Assembly (NCBI RefSeq): GCF_900112285.1
Contig: NZ_FOKZ01000021.1
Coordinates: forward strand, 17,165 to 81,164
Direction: 5' to 3'
DNA length: 64,000 nt
Origin: Polaromonas sp. OV174
Lineage (GTDB): Bacteria > Pseudomonadota > Gammaproteobacteria > Burkholderiales > Burkholderiaceae_C
Numbering within the stretch: position 1 is the first letter of the stretch; the number at the start of each line of letters is the position of its first letter. Made by a program: the position numbers and the translations under genes. This document shows positions 33,450 to 43,589 of the stretch, one piece after another. A model generated the notes under the pieces. The model searched no databases. It had not been told where the DNA came from and worked only from the letters and a program-made list of their open reading frames with translations.

Positions 33450-33893
33450 ATGATTAACTCCCCGCGCCCCCAAGCCGAGGCCCGTAGCGCCTACCCTGTG
33501 TTTCGCGATATCGGCACGCGCTGGTCCGACAACGACGTCTACGGCCACGTCAACAACGTCGTCTACTACAGCTGGTTTGACACCGCCGTCAATGGCCTGT
33601 TGATAGCGCGCGGCGCGCTCGATATTCATGGCGGCAGCGTGATTGGCCTGGTGGTCGAGACCCAGTGCAACTACTTTGCACCGCTGGCCTTTCCCGAGCC
33701 GGTGGTGGCCGGCATTCGCGTGGCGCACATAGGCGCGTCCAGCGTGCGTTATGAGATAGGCCTGTTTCCCGGTGATGAGGCCTTGCCCTGTGCGGCCAAA
33801 GGCCATTTTGTTCATGTCTATGTAGACCGTGCCACGCGCCGCCCGGCGCCTTTGCCCCCCGAATTGCTGCATGTATTGGAGACTCTGAAGTGA
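33450..33893 (+). CDS. Acyl-CoA thioesterase, hotdog fold (4-hydroxybenzoyl-CoA thioesterase/YbgC type)
   Basis: 147 residues. The active-site signature [25 protein letters not shown] carries the catalytic Asp and the HVNN helix. Hydrolyses acyl-CoA thioesters in the cytosol. Its stop overlaps the GTG start of the nitroreductase gene by three bases, indicating coupling. Confidence 0.92.
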   Translation: MINSPRPQAEARSAYPVFRDIGTRWSDNDVYGHVNNVVYYSWFDTAVNGLLIARGALDIHGGSVIGLVVETQCNYFAPLAFPEPVVAGIRVAHIGASSVRYEIGLFPGDEALPCAAKGHFVHVYVDRATRRPAPLPPELLHVLETLK

Positions 33894-34666
33894 AACACGC
33901 CGTGCCTACTTCCAAGCCCATCGTTGCCGGAGACTTTGCCGCCGTTGACGCGCCGGACAGCGCACTGGCCCAGCCGGCCAACCCGGTGGACCACGCCATC
34001 GAAAGCCGTCAGTCCATGCGCGAATTCCTGCCCACGCCGGTGTCCCGCGCCACCATCACGCATCTGCTGGAACTCGCCAGCCGCGCACCCTCGGGCACCA
34101 ATACCCAGCCCTGGAAGGTCTATGTGCTGCAGGGCGCCAGCAAGAACAGCCTGATGGACAAGGTCTGCCGGGCGCACGATGCCTTGCGCGACAACCCGGC
34201 GCTGGCCGAAGAGTACAAAGAGGAATACGCCTACTACCCGGAGAAATGGGTCTCGCCCTATATCGACAGGCGCCGCGAAAACGGCTGGGGCTTGTATGGC
34301 CTGCTGGGCATCACCAAGGGCGACAAGGACAAGATGCACGCCCAGCACCAGCGCAACTACCGCTTCTTCGACGCACCGGTGGGCCTGATGTTCACACTGG
34401 ACCGGGTGATGGGGCGCGGCTCGCTGGTGGACTACGGCATGTTTTTGCAAAACATCATGGTCGCCGCGCGCGGCCATGGCCTGCACACCTGCCCGCAGGC
34501 CGCCTGGAACGGCTTTGCCAAAATCATCCTGCCGCATATAGGCGCAGCCGACAACGAGATGCTGGTTTGCGGCATGGCGCTGGGCTATGCCGACGAAACG
34601 GCGCGGGTCAATACCTTTCGCACGCCGCGCGTTGGCGCCGCTGAGTTCACGAGCTGGCTGGACTGA
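33890..34666 (+). CDS. Nitroreductase-family flavoprotein
   Basis: 258 residues from a GTG overlapping the thioesterase stop. FMN-binding motifs are [31 protein letters not shown] and [13 protein letters not shown]. Uses NAD(P)H to reduce nitro or quinone compounds; the physiological substrate is unknown. The stop TGA overlaps the ATG of a small downstream ORF. Confidence 0.92.
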   Translation: MKHAVPTSKPIVAGDFAAVDAPDSALAQPANPVDHAIESRQSMREFLPTPVSRATITHLLELASRAPSGTNTQPWKVYVLQGASKNSLMDKVCRAHDALRDNPALAEEYKEEYAYYPEKWVSPYIDRRRENGWGLYGLLGITKGDKDKMHAQHQRNYRFFDAPVGLMFTLDRVMGRGSLVDYGMFLQNIMVAARGHGLHTCPQAAWNGFAKIILPHIGAADNEMLVCGMALGYADETARVNTFRTPRVGAAEFTSWLD

Positions 34667-34851
34667 TGAGCGCTGCGCACAACCATCAGCCTCTTGAAGA
34701 CTCAACTTCTTTTTTGGCCGAGCTTGATCAGGCGTTCAGGGACTGGGATGACTTGACGGCAGGCCTGCCGCACAGGGAACGGACGCAGAACCCCGAAGAC
34801 CCGTCCAGCGGCGGTATGAACTCGGTCTGCGGGGCAGGGCCGGGGGCGTGA
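34666..34851 (+). CDS. Hypothetical 61-residue protein
   Basis: Starts inside the nitroreductase stop (TGATG), which favours translational coupling. Sequence is polar and acidic (DQAFRDWDDLTAGLPHRE), with no recognised domain. May be a genuine small protein or chance. Confidence 0.4.
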   Translation: MSAAHNHQPLEDSTSFLAELDQAFRDWDDLTAGLPHRERTQNPEDPSSGGMNSVCGAGPGA

Positions 34852-35005
34852 ATTTTTCGCTGCTCCAGCTGCTGGCCGCTCACGCCGACCAGCTTGTCTG
34901 GCTGGTTGCGGGTAAAGTCAGGGATTCGTAAAAAAGCCCGGATTTATTCTTTCGGACCCGTTTTTTTAGTTTGATTTTTCGATTCATTTTCAGAAGGACT
35001 TTGTC

Positions 35006-35359
35006 ATGACCACCACCACCACTCCCTCAGGACTGCAATACGAAGACACCGTGCTGGGCACCGGTGCCATCGCCAAGGCCGGACAACATGTCAAGGTGCA
35101 TTACACCGGCTGGCTTTTCAACGACGGCGTGCAGGGCGCGAAGTTCGACTCCAGCAAAGACCGTGGCCAGCCGTTCCAGTTCGCGCTGGGTGCCGGGCAG
35201 GTCATCAAGGGTTGGGACGAAGGCGTACAGGGCATGTCGGTTGGCGGTACGCGCCGTCTGGTGATCCCGGCCGAACTCGGCTATGGCGCACGCGGCGCCG
35301 GCGGTGTGATTCCTCCCAATGCCACCTTGCTGTTTGAAGTGGATTTTCTGGGCACCTGA
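35006..35359 (+). CDS. FKBP-type peptidyl-prolyl isomerase
   Basis: 117 residues, single-domain cytosolic FKBP. Core motifs: VKVHYTGWLFNDGVQGAKFDSS, FALGAGQVIKGWDEGVQGMSVGG and PAELGYGARGAGGVIPPNATLLFEVDFLG. Catalyses proline cis-trans isomerisation. AGAAGGAC precedes the ATG. Confidence 0.95.
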   Translation: MTTTTTPSGLQYEDTVLGTGAIAKAGQHVKVHYTGWLFNDGVQGAKFDSSKDRGQPFQFALGAGQVIKGWDEGVQGMSVGGTRRLVIPAELGYGARGAGGVIPPNATLLFEVDFLGT

Positions 35360-35444
35360 TCCAGCCTGAATCTGTCCGAGTATTGGCCAGACCCGTAATG
35401 GGTCTGCGCACCTGATTACCCACCATGGGCCACAAGCGTTCTCC

Positions 35445-36641
35445 ATGATCATCACCAGCCTGCTCGATACCGATCTGTACAAGTTCACCATGATGCAGGT
35501 GGTGTTGCACCAGTTTCCTGGCGCTGAGGTGGAGTACAAGTTCAAGTGCCGCAATGCCGGCGCGCCCGGAATTGAAAATCTGGCGCCCTTTGTCAGCGAG
35601 ATTCGCGAAGAAATCCGCGGGCTTTGCGGTTTGCGCTTTGAGGCGGAAGAGCTGGCTTACCTGAAGGCCATGCGCTTCATCAAGAGCGATTTTGTTGATT
35701 TCCTGGGTATTTTTCAGCTCAACGAAAAATACGTCAGCGTCAGTGCCTTGCCCTCGGGCGAGATTGAGGTGTCCATCAAGGGCCCGTGGCTGCACACCAT
35801 CTTGTTTGAAATCCCGGTGCTGGCCATCATCAACGAGGTCTACTTTCGCAACACGCAAAAGCAGCCCAACCTGGTTGAAGGCCGCAAACGCCTGGACACC
35901 AAAATACTTGAGCTGCAAACCAAGGGCCTGGGTGAACTCAAGATTGCCGACTACGGCACACGCCGGCGCTTTGGCAAGGCTTGGCACGAAGAAGTGCTGC
36001 GCACGCTGGTGACACGCCTGGGCACGGGCGCGTCCGGGCAGCTGGCCGGCACCAGCAATGTGTTGTTTGCCATGAAGCTGGGCTTGATCCCCCTGGGCAC
36101 CATGGCGCACGAGTATTTGCAGGCTTGCCAGGCGCTGGGCCCGCGCCTGCGTGACAGCCAGGTGTTCGGTTTTGAAATGTGGGCCAAGGAATACCGCGGC
36201 GACCTCGGCATTGCGCTGTCTGATGTCTACGGCATGAGCGCCTTTTTGCGCGACTTCGACCTCTACTTCTGCAAGCTGTTCGATGGCGCCCGTCATGACA
36301 GCGGTGACCCGTTTCAGTGGGGCGAGCGCATGCTGGCGCACTACCTGGCCAATCGTGTTGACCCGAAAACCAAGACGCTGATTTTTAGCGATGGGCTGAC
36401 CATGACGCGCACCATAGAGCTTTACCAGCAGTTCAGGGGCCGCTGCCAACTGGCCTTTGGCATAGGCACCAATCTGACCAACGACCTGGGCCACGAGCCG
36501 CTGCAGATCGTGATCAAAATGCTGCGCTGCAATGGCCAGCCGGTGGCGAAGCTTTCCGACACACCGTCCAAAAACATGTGCGAGGACGAAAAATATCTGG
36601 CCTATCTGCGCCAGGTATTTGATATTCCGTCAGTCGCCTGA
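35445..36641 (+). CDS. pncB: Nicotinate phosphoribosyltransferase
   Basis: 398 residues, the usual proteobacterial length. Converts nicotinate and PRPP to nicotinate mononucleotide in NAD salvage. Motifs: [70 protein letters not shown] and [15 protein letters not shown] at 35445 matches the family start. The antiporter gene follows 65 bp later. Confidence 0.96.
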   Translation: MIITSLLDTDLYKFTMMQVVLHQFPGAEVEYKFKCRNAGAPGIENLAPFVSEIREEIRGLCGLRFEAEELAYLKAMRFIKSDFVDFLGIFQLNEKYVSVSALPSGEIEVSIKGPWLHTILFEIPVLAIINEVYFRNTQKQPNLVEGRKRLDTKILELQTKGLGELKIADYGTRRRFGKAWHEEVLRTLVTRLGTGASGQLAGTSNVLFAMKLGLIPLGTMAHEYLQACQALGPRLRDSQVFGFEMWAKEYRGDLGIALSDVYGMSAFLRDFDLYFCKLFDGARHDSGDPFQWGERMLAHYLANRVDPKTKTLIFSDGLTMTRTIELYQQFRGRCQLAFGIGTNLTNDLGHEPLQIVIKMLRCNGQPVAKLSDTPSKNMCEDEKYLAYLRQVFDIPSVA

Positions 36642-36706
36642 TGAGGCGCCTCGATAATGGCGGGCCGCGCAAGCCGCCGGTGGGTGCGCGCAATAAGGAG
36701 AGACTG

Positions 36707-38116
36707 ATGAACATTTTCCGTTGGGCTGCAACCTTGGGCCTGCTGCTCTTGCCTGGCCTGAGCTTTGCTGCTGACCTGGATGGCGGCCAGCTTTCGACGC
36801 TGTGGGGTGTCCCTTTTGCCGGGCTGCTGCTGTCGATTGCCCTGATGCCGCTGCTTGTGCCGGCTTTCTGGCACCACCACTACGGCAAGGTGACGGCCGC
36901 CTGGTCGCTGGTTTTCCTGCTGCCCTTTGCGCTGGTTTACGGCCCGGCCCTGGCCGGTGTCAGCTTCATGCACGCGCTGCTGGCGGAATACATTCCTTTC
37001 ATTCTTTTGTTGACGGCGCTGTTCACGGTGGCCGGGGGTATTCATATCCGCGGCAATCTGCACGGCAGCCCGGGCCTCAATACCGCCATCCTGGCTATAG
37101 GCGCAGTGCTTGCCAGCTTTATGGGCACCACCGGTGCCTCCATGCTGCTGATTCGTCCGCTGATTCGTGCCAACGACAACCGTGTGCACAGGGCGCATGT
37201 GGTGGTTTTCTTTATCTTTATTGTTTCCAATGCCGGTGGTTCGCTGACGCCGCTGGGTGATCCGCCGTTGTTCCTGGGCTTCCTCAAGGGCGTTGATTTT
37301 TTCTGGACCGTGCGCCATATCTTTCCTGAAACACTGTTCTTGATTGGCGCCTTGCTGGCCATTTTTTATGCGCTGGACTCGTGGTTCTATCATCGCCGGG
37401 AAGAGATCAAACCGGTGGATCCGACACCGGACACCAAGCGCATCGGCTTTGATGGCGCGGCCAACTTCTGGCTGCTGGGCGCGATCGCCGGGCTGGTGCT
37501 GCTCAGTGGCTTCTGGAGGTCGCCGCTGGCGTTCAATATCGCCGGCACCGACGTGGGTCTGCCCGGTCTGGTGCGCGATGCCGGCCTGATCGCGATCACC
37601 TGGCTGTCCTTGAAAATCACCTCGGCCAAGGTGCATGCCGACAACCAGTTCTCCTGGGGCCCAATGGCCGAGGTGGCGAAGTTGTTTGCGGGTATTTTCC
37701 TGACCATCATTCCGGTGATTGCCATGCTCAAGGCAGGTACCAGCGGCCCCTTTGGTGCGGTGGTGTCGGCGGTGACCCGGGCCGACGGCTCGCCTGATCC
37801 AGCCATGTACTTCTGGGCCACTGGCGTGCTCAGCTCTTTCCTCGATAACGCTCCGACTTATCTGGTGTTTTTCAATACCGCCGGTGGCGATCCCCAGGCC
37901 ATGATGACCACCTTTGCCTCGACGCTGGCCGCCATTTCGGCCGGCGCCGTGTTCATGGGGGCCAACACCTACATCGGCAACGCGCCCAACCTGATGGTCA
38001 AGGCCATTGCCGAAGACCGCGACGTGAAGATGCCCAGTTTCTTTGGCTACATGCTGTGGTCGGGCGCGGTGCTGATTCCGCTGTTCATCGTCATGACCTT
38101 CATCTGGTTCAAATAA
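36707..38116 (+). CDS. Putative sodium:proton antiporter (CitMHS-like membrane protein)
   Basis: 469 residues; AAGGAG before ATG 36707 fixes the start. A signal-like first helix (LGLLLLPGLSFAA) and about 11-12 helices follow. Ion-transporter-superfamily hairpins are suggested by SNAGGSLTPLGDPPLFLGFL and FLDNAPTYLVFFNTAGG, with GANTYIGNAPNLMVKAIAE near the end. Annotated in relatives as a sodium:proton antiporter or putative citrate transporter; ion specificity is uncertain. Confidence 0.88.
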   Translation: MNIFRWAATLGLLLLPGLSFAADLDGGQLSTLWGVPFAGLLLSIALMPLLVPAFWHHHYGKVTAAWSLVFLLPFALVYGPALAGVSFMHALLAEYIPFILLLTALFTVAGGIHIRGNLHGSPGLNTAILAIGAVLASFMGTTGASMLLIRPLIRANDNRVHRAHVVVFFIFIVSNAGGSLTPLGDPPLFLGFLKGVDFFWTVRHIFPETLFLIGALLAIFYALDSWFYHRREEIKPVDPTPDTKRIGFDGAANFWLLGAIAGLVLLSGFWRSPLAFNIAGTDVGLPGLVRDAGLIAITWLSLKITSAKVHADNQFSWGPMAEVAKLFAGIFLTIIPVIAMLKAGTSGPFGAVVSAVTRADGSPDPAMYFWATGVLSSFLDNAPTYLVFFNTAGGDPQAMMTTFASTLAAISAGAVFMGANTYIGNAPNLMVKAIAEDRDVKMPSFFGYMLWSGAVLIPLFIVMTFIWFK

Positions 38117-38133
38117 AAAGCGAGTCTTTCATC

Positions 38134-39120
38134 ATGAGCAAGCCAAAAATTCTTGTCGCGCGCGCCATCTTCCCGGAGGTGATCGCACGCCTTGAGCAGC
38201 ATTTCGAGGTCCAGGCCAACCAGCAAGACCAGACCTGGTCCAAGGCGCAATGGATGGAGTACCTCAAGGACAAGGACGGCGTGTTCACCACCGGTACCGA
38301 CCGGATTGATGCCGAGGTGCTGGCGGTGGCAACCCGGCTCAAGATCTGCGCCAACATGGCGGTGGGCTACAACAACTTCGACATCGCCGCCATGACGGCG
38401 GCCGGCGTGCTGGCCACCAATGCACCCGACGTGCTGACCGAAACCACGGCTGATTTCGGTTTTGCCCTGTTGATGGCGACCGCCCGCCGTGTCACCGAAA
38501 GTGAACACTATCTGCGCGCCGGCAAATGGACGCGCTGGAGCTACGACATGTTTGCCGGCTCCGACATTCACGGCACCACCCTGGGCATTCTGGGTATGGG
38601 CCGCATCGGCCAGGGCATTGCCAGGCGCGGCGCGCACGGCTTTGGCATGAAGGTGATTTATCACAACCGCTCGCGCCTCGATGCCGGCCTGGAAGCCGAA
38701 TGCAAGGCCAGCTACGTCAGCAAGGAAGAGCTGCTCAAGAGTGCCGATCACCTGGTGCTGGTGCTGCCTTATTCGCCGGCCTCGCACCACGCCATTGGTG
38801 CGGCCGAACTGGCGCTGATGAAGCCGACCGCCAACCTGATCAATATCGCGCGCGGCGGCATCGTCGACGATGCCGCGCTGGCCGCCGCCTTGCGCAACAA
38901 GACGATTGCGGCCGCCGGCCTGGATGTGTTCGAGGGTGAGCCCAAGCTAAATGCCGATCTGCTGACGGTGCCCAACGTGGTGTTGACGCCCCACATTGCC
39001 AGCGCCACCATGCCGACGCGCCTGGCCATGGCCAGCCTGGCGGCTGATAATTTGATTGGGTTTTTCACGGAAAACAAGCCGCTAACCCCCTTGAATCCTG
39101 CGGTTCTTGCTTCGAAATAA
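38134..39120 (+). CDS. D-2-hydroxyacid dehydrogenase (glyoxylate/hydroxypyruvate reductase type)
   Basis: 328 residues from the ATG at 38134. NAD(P) motif GILGMGRIGQGIARR, and the catalytic triad: Arg in NIARGGIVDD, Glu in LDVFEGEPKL, His in LTPHIASAT. Reduces glyoxylate, hydroxypyruvate or 2-ketogluconate. Seventeen bp after the antiporter stop, so possibly cotranscribed. Exact substrate unclear. Confidence 0.92.
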   Translation: MSKPKILVARAIFPEVIARLEQHFEVQANQQDQTWSKAQWMEYLKDKDGVFTTGTDRIDAEVLAVATRLKICANMAVGYNNFDIAAMTAAGVLATNAPDVLTETTADFGFALLMATARRVTESEHYLRAGKWTRWSYDMFAGSDIHGTTLGILGMGRIGQGIARRGAHGFGMKVIYHNRSRLDAGLEAECKASYVSKEELLKSADHLVLVLPYSPASHHAIGAAELALMKPTANLINIARGGIVDDAALAAALRNKTIAAAGLDVFEGEPKLNADLLTVPNVVLTPHIASATMPTRLAMASLAADNLIGFFTENKPLTPLNPAVLASK

Positions 39121-39127
39121 ATAGCGA

Positions 39128-40636
39128 ATGACAGATTTTCTTTCCTGGATTCTGGCCGCGCTGGCCGTCGTCAATCTGCTTTTGCTGCTGTGGCTGCTGT
39201 TGCGCCCGGCGCCCGAGACGGGCCAGCAGAAATTACTGGCGGAGCTGGGCAAGCTAATGGCTGCCAACGAGCGGCTGGAGCGTGAGCTGCGCAACGAGGT
39301 GCAGGGCAGCGCCCGCGACACGCGCGGCGAATTGAGCCAGGGCCTGTCGCTATTCCAGCAAGCCTTGCTGGCGCAGTCTGGCGATGTGGCGCGTACCCAG
39401 AATGAGCAGATCGACTCCTTTCGCGTGCAGCTGGCCGCCATGCAGCAGCAGGTCGCACAGAACTTGCACACCGCCACGCAGTCGCTGGCGCAGCAGGCGC
39501 AGTCGGGCAGCGAGGCCGTGGCGGCGTCCCTGACGCAGGCTAGAGAGGCCCAGGCCAGCGGACTGATGCAGGCGCGCGAAGCCCAGGACATGGCGCTCAA
39601 GCGATTTGCCGATGGCCTGAATGAACAGCTGCGGCAACTGGCCGAAGGCAATGAGCGCAGGCTGGGCGAGGTCCGCCAGGTGGTGGAGCAGCGGTTGGCT
39701 GCGTTGCAGGAAGGCAACGAGAAAAAGCTCGACCAGATGCGCGCCACGGTGGACGAAAAACTGCAGACCACGCTGGAGACCCGGCTGGGTGAAAGCTTCA
39801 AGCAGGTGGCCGACCGGCTGGAGCAGGTGCACAAGGGCCTGGGCGAGATGCAGACGCTGGCGCAGGGCGTGGGCGACCTCAAGCATTTGCTGACCAATGT
39901 GAAAACGCGCGGCATTTTTGGCGAGGCGCAACTGTCTGCCTTGCTGGAGCAGGTGTTCACCGTCGACCAGTACGCGGCCCAGGTCGTGACGCGGCGCGGC
40001 GGCAAGAATCCGGTCGACTTCGCCATCAAGCTGCCGGGGCGGGCTGATTCGGGCGAGCCGCTGTGGTTGCCGATTGACGCGAAGTTCCCCAATGAAGACT
40101 ACGAGCGCCTGCTCGATGCCCAGCAGCGCGCCGATGGGCCGGGCGCTGAGGTGGCGGGCAAGGCGCTGGAAATGCGCATCAGGCTTGAGGCCAAATCGAT
40201 TGCCGAAAAATACATAGAGCCGCCTTACACCACCGACTTTGCCATTTTGTTTTTGCCCACGGAGGGTCTGTACGCGGAGGTGCTGCGCCGCCCCGGCCTG
40301 ATGGAGAGCCTGCAGCGCGATCACCGCATCACGCTGGCCGGCCCCACCACCTTGCTCGCCATGCTGACTTCCCTGCAGATGGGGTTTCGCACACTGGCGC
40401 TGGAAAAACGTTCCAGCGAAGTCTGGCAGGTGCTGGGCGCGGTGAAAACCGAGTTTGGCAAGTTTGGCGACGTGCTGGCCAAGGTCAAGTCGCAGACCGA
40501 AACCGTGCTCAATACGCTCAACAGCGCCGAGCAGCGCAGCCGGGTCATGGGCAAGGCCTTGCGCCAAGTCGAGGCGCTGCCCGAGGCCGAGTCGATCAAG
40601 CTGATTCCCCTGGACAAAGACCCGGACGAAAACTGA
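39128..40636 (+). CDS. rmuC: DNA recombination protein RmuC
   Basis: 502 residues. One N-terminal membrane helix (WILAALAVVNLLLLLWLLL), a long coiled coil rich in Gln/Ala/Glu (about residues 30-210), then the RmuC nuclease-like domain (GIFGEAQLSALLEQVF, NPVDFAIKLPG, WLPIDAKFPNEDYERLLDA, TTDFAILFLPTEGLYAEVL, LAGPTTLLAMLTSLQMGFRTLALEKR). Limits recombination at inverted repeats. Seven bp after the dehydrogenase stop. Confidence 0.95.
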   Translation: MTDFLSWILAALAVVNLLLLLWLLLRPAPETGQQKLLAELGKLMAANERLERELRNEVQGSARDTRGELSQGLSLFQQALLAQSGDVARTQNEQIDSFRVQLAAMQQQVAQNLHTATQSLAQQAQSGSEAVAASLTQAREAQASGLMQAREAQDMALKRFADGLNEQLRQLAEGNERRLGEVRQVVEQRLAALQEGNEKKLDQMRATVDEKLQTTLETRLGESFKQVADRLEQVHKGLGEMQTLAQGVGDLKHLLTNVKTRGIFGEAQLSALLEQVFTVDQYAAQVVTRRGGKNPVDFAIKLPGRADSGEPLWLPIDAKFPNEDYERLLDAQQRADGPGAEVAGKALEMRIRLEAKSIAEKYIEPPYTTDFAILFLPTEGLYAEVLRRPGLMESLQRDHRITLAGPTTLLAMLTSLQMGFRTLALEKRSSEVWQVLGAVKTEFGKFGDVLAKVKSQTETVLNTLNSAEQRSRVMGKALRQVEALPEAESIKLIPLDKDPDEN

Positions 40637-40646
40637 TGAACCTCTC

Positions 40647-41858
40647 ATGAACCGCGAGCTGGCCCGCCTGATTCTGGCGCAGGTCTTCCTGCATGCCTGC
40701 ATGGCGGGCACGCGCATGGCGGCCCCGCTGCTGGCGCTGCGCGAGGGCTACAGCGCGGTGGCCGTCGGTGTGCTGCTGGCGCTGTTTGCCCTGATGCAGG
40801 TTTTTCTGGCCTTGCCAGCAGGCCGCTATGCCGACCGTCATGGTCTGCGCCGCCCCATAGGCTACAGCGTCGTGGCCGCCGTGGCGGGGGCCGGCGTGGC
40901 GGTTGCTTTCCCGGTGTTCCCGGTGCTGTGCCTGGCGGCACTCCTCACGGGTGGGGCCACTGGCGCGGCCGTGATTGCGCTGCAGCGCCACGTCGGACGC
41001 GCTGCCGTCGGCGCCTTGCAGCTCAAGCGGGTGTTCAGCTGGCTGTCGATTGGTCCGGCAATTTCCAATTTCATAGGGCCTTTTTCCGCCGGCCTGCTGA
41101 TTGACCATGCCGGTCCGACCTCGGGCAGTCTCTGGGGTTATCGGGCCGCTTTTTTACTGATGGCGCTGTTGCCGCTGGCCAGTTGGTTTTTGATCCGCCG
41201 CACCCGCGAATTGCCGCCGGTGATTGCCGCCAGCGGCGGTCCTCAGCCCAATGCCTGGGAGTTGCTGCGCGAGCCGACATTTCGCCGCTTGATGCTGGTG
41301 AACTGGTTTTTGTCCTCATGCTGGGACGTGCATACCTTCGTGGTGCCGGTGCTGGGCTTTGAACGCGGCATCAGTGCCTCGGTCATAGGCACCATCCTGG
41401 GTGCTTTTGCCGTGGCCGCGGCCCTCATACGTACCGTGATGCCCCTGGTGGCGGCGCATTTGCGCGAGTGGCGCGTGCTGGCCTTTTCCATGCTGACCAC
41501 GGCGGTGCTGTTTGGCGTCTATCCGCTCATGCAATCGGCCCTGGGCATGGGCGTGTGTTCGGTGTTGCTGGGAATTTCGCTGGGCATGGTGCAGCCCATG
41601 GTCATGAGCATGTTGCACCAGATCACCCCCGAGGCGCGGCATGGCGAGGCACTGGGTTTGCGGCTGATGGCGATCAATGCTTCCAGCGTGCTCATGCCCA
41701 TGATGTTCGGCTCCGCCGGTGCACTGATAGGCATTGCCGGCGTCTTCTGGACCACGGGGGCCCTGGTGGGGGTCGGCTCACGCCTGGCCTGGCTGCTCAA
41801 AGACGGACTGCCCCAGCTGGGTGGTCACGCAGCCGAGGCGAGCAAGCCTGGCGGCTAG
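40647..41858 (+). CDS. MFS transporter
   Basis: 403 residues, 12 predicted helices. Motif A (GRYADRHGLRRPIG) follows helix 2. Ten bp after rmuC, same strand, and ends close to the convergent LOG gene. Substrate unknown. Confidence 0.9.
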   Translation: MNRELARLILAQVFLHACMAGTRMAAPLLALREGYSAVAVGVLLALFALMQVFLALPAGRYADRHGLRRPIGYSVVAAVAGAGVAVAFPVFPVLCLAALLTGGATGAAVIALQRHVGRAAVGALQLKRVFSWLSIGPAISNFIGPFSAGLLIDHAGPTSGSLWGYRAAFLLMALLPLASWFLIRRTRELPPVIAASGGPQPNAWELLREPTFRRLMLVNWFLSSCWDVHTFVVPVLGFERGISASVIGTILGAFAVAAALIRTVMPLVAAHLREWRVLAFSMLTTAVLFGVYPLMQSALGMGVCSVLLGISLGMVQPMVMSMLHQITPEARHGEALGLRLMAINASSVLMPMMFGSAGALIGIAGVFWTTGALVGVGSRLAWLLKDGLPQLGGHAAEASKPGG

Positions 41859-41915
41859 CGGGGGCTTAGGCCTTGTCCCCTGCGCACGCTCTGACCCTAG
41901 CCATGGCGTGCCAGA

Positions 41916-42779
41916 TTAGAGTTTGTAAAAAGCCTTGATGGCGTCCCAGGCCGCTTGTGGCTCATCGACATACTGGAAGAGCTTGAGGTCGTCGGGCGAA
42001 ATGGCCCCTTCTTCGATCAGGACGTCAAAGTTGAGCAGGCGCTTCCAGTAGTCGGAGCCAAACAAGATGATGGGTACCGGCTTGGCCTTGCCGGTTTGTA
42101 CCAGCGTGATGACTTCAAACAACTCGTCCAGCGTGCCGAAGCCGCCCGGAAACGCCACCAGCGCCTTGGCGCGCATCATGAAGTGCATCTTGCGCAGGGC
42201 AAAGTAGTGGAACTTGAAGTTCAGCGAAGGTGACACATAGGGATTGGAGCCCTGCTCGTGCGGCAGCACGATGTTCAGGCCGACGGTGAGCGCGCCCATT
42301 TCATGGGCTCCCCGATTGGCCGCCTCCATGATGCCGGGGCCGCCACCGGTGCAGATGAATATTTTCTCTGCAGCCGGCCGTGGCTTGCTGTAGCCGGCCA
42401 CCAGACGTGCAAATTCCCTGGCTTTTTCGTAATAGTGGGCGTTGCGCATCTGGCGATGCGCCAGTGCCAGGGCTTTGGCATCGTCACCTTGCTCGGCCAG
42501 TTGGAGGGCGGCGCTGGCCTGCTCGGGGGCGGGAAAGCGGGCGCTGCCAAACACCACCACAGTGTTTTCAATGCCTTGTTCGTGTTGGTCAAGCTCGGGC
42601 TTGAGCATTTCCAGCTGGAAGCGGATACCGCGGGTTTCCCGTCTGAGCAGGAACTCCGGGTCGGCGAAGGCCAGGCGATTGGCATCGGCCCGCAGTGGCG
42701 TGGCGTCGCTGGAAAGGGATTGCAGTTCTGCCCAGGCGTGGGCCAGGCGGCTTTCTGAGAGGTCTTGTGTTTGGTCCAT
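41916..42779 (-). CDS. LOG-family protein (TIGR00730-like, nucleotide phosphoribohydrolase)
   Basis: 287 residues. Rossmann-like core with VVVFGSARF, ICTGGGPGIMEAANRGAHEMGA, and the signature PGGFGTLDELFEVITLVQTGK (PGGxGTxxE). Family members hydrolyse the N-glycosidic bond of nucleoside monophosphates or cytokinin nucleotides. The extended N-terminal segment (about 70 residues) is typical of the longer proteobacterial LOG subgroup. Confidence 0.92.
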   Translation of the reverse strand: MDQTQDLSESRLAHAWAELQSLSSDATPLRADANRLAFADPEFLLRRETRGIRFQLEMLKPELDQHEQGIENTVVVFGSARFPAPEQASAALQLAEQGDDAKALALAHRQMRNAHYYEKAREFARLVAGYSKPRPAAEKIFICTGGGPGIMEAANRGAHEMGALTVGLNIVLPHEQGSNPYVSPSLNFKFHYFALRKMHFMMRAKALVAFPGGFGTLDELFEVITLVQTGKAKPVPIILFGSDYWKRLLNFDVLIEEGAISPDDLKLFQYVDEPQAAWDAIKAFYKL

Positions 42780-42842
42780 AAGCCATTGTCAACGATAAAA
42801 ATGACGATTTATGCACCTGCGGCTCAGTGCGCCTGCCAATGC

Positions 42843-42869
42843 AAAAAGGCTCCGTGAGGAGCCTTTTTT
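42843..42869. terminator. Terminator after efp
   Basis: AAAAAGGCTCC-gtga-GGAGCCTTTTTT, perfect stem, works in both directions; 36 bp after the efp stop. Confidence 0.93.
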
Positions 42870-42904
42870 GGGACTGAATCCGGCTGCACAGAGGCAGCAC
42901 TGAT

Positions 42905-43459
42905 TTAGACGCGCTTGCGGTACTCGCCGGTGCGGGTGTCGATTTCGACGACATCGCCCTGAGCCACAAAAATTGGCACGCCGATTTCAAAACCGGTAGC
43001 CAGTTTGGCGGGCTTGAGAACCTTGCCGGAGGTGTCGCCCTTGACGGCGGGTTCGGTCCAGGTGATCTCGCGCTGCACGCTGGTGGGCAGTTCAACCGAG
43101 ATGGCTTTGCCGTCATAAAACACGACTTCGAGTTCCATGCCGTCTTGCAGGTAGTTCAGCGAGTCGCCCATGTTTTCGGCTTCGACTTCGTACTGGTGGT
43201 ACTCGGAGTCCATGCAGATGTACATAGGGTCGGCGAAGTAGGAGTAGGTGCAGTCCTTCTTGTCCAGAATGACCTGATCCATTTTGTCGTCGGCCTTGAA
43301 CACCACTTCGGTGTTGAAGTTGGCGATCAGGCTTTTGAGCTTCATGCGCACGGTGGCGGAATTACGCCCACCACGGCTGTATTCGGTCTTGAGCACGACC
43401 ATCGGATCCTTGCCGTGCATGATGACGTTACCAGCGCGTATTTCTTGAGCGATTTTCAT
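42905..43459 (-). CDS. efp: Elongation factor P (Arg32 type)
   Basis: 184 residues in three OB/KOW domains. Relieves ribosome stalling at polyproline. The tip residue of domain I is Arg32 ([10 protein letters not shown]), the residue rhamnosylated by EarP, whose gene lies directly upstream in the same direction. Start ATG at 43457-43459; the frame is open further upstream but family alignment begins at [14 protein letters not shown] terminator follows. Confidence 0.97.
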   Translation of the reverse strand: MKIAQEIRAGNVIMHGKDPMVVLKTEYSRGGRNSATVRMKLKSLIANFNTEVVFKADDKMDQVILDKKDCTYSYFADPMYICMDSEYHQYEVEAENMGDSLNYLQDGMELEVVFYDGKAISVELPTSVQREITWTEPAVKGDTSGKVLKPAKLATGFEIGVPIFVAQGDVVEIDTRTGEYRKRV

Positions 43460-43589
43460 AGCAGTTCTACTGAAGGAGTTGGCCGCCAAACCTTGGTACG
43501 GGCGGTGCCCGGCATACAGGTCTGTGCGGTGGGTTGGGTTGCCAATTTTGCGGTTTGCCCCGTCAGGCCTATCCGCAGAGCCACTGATT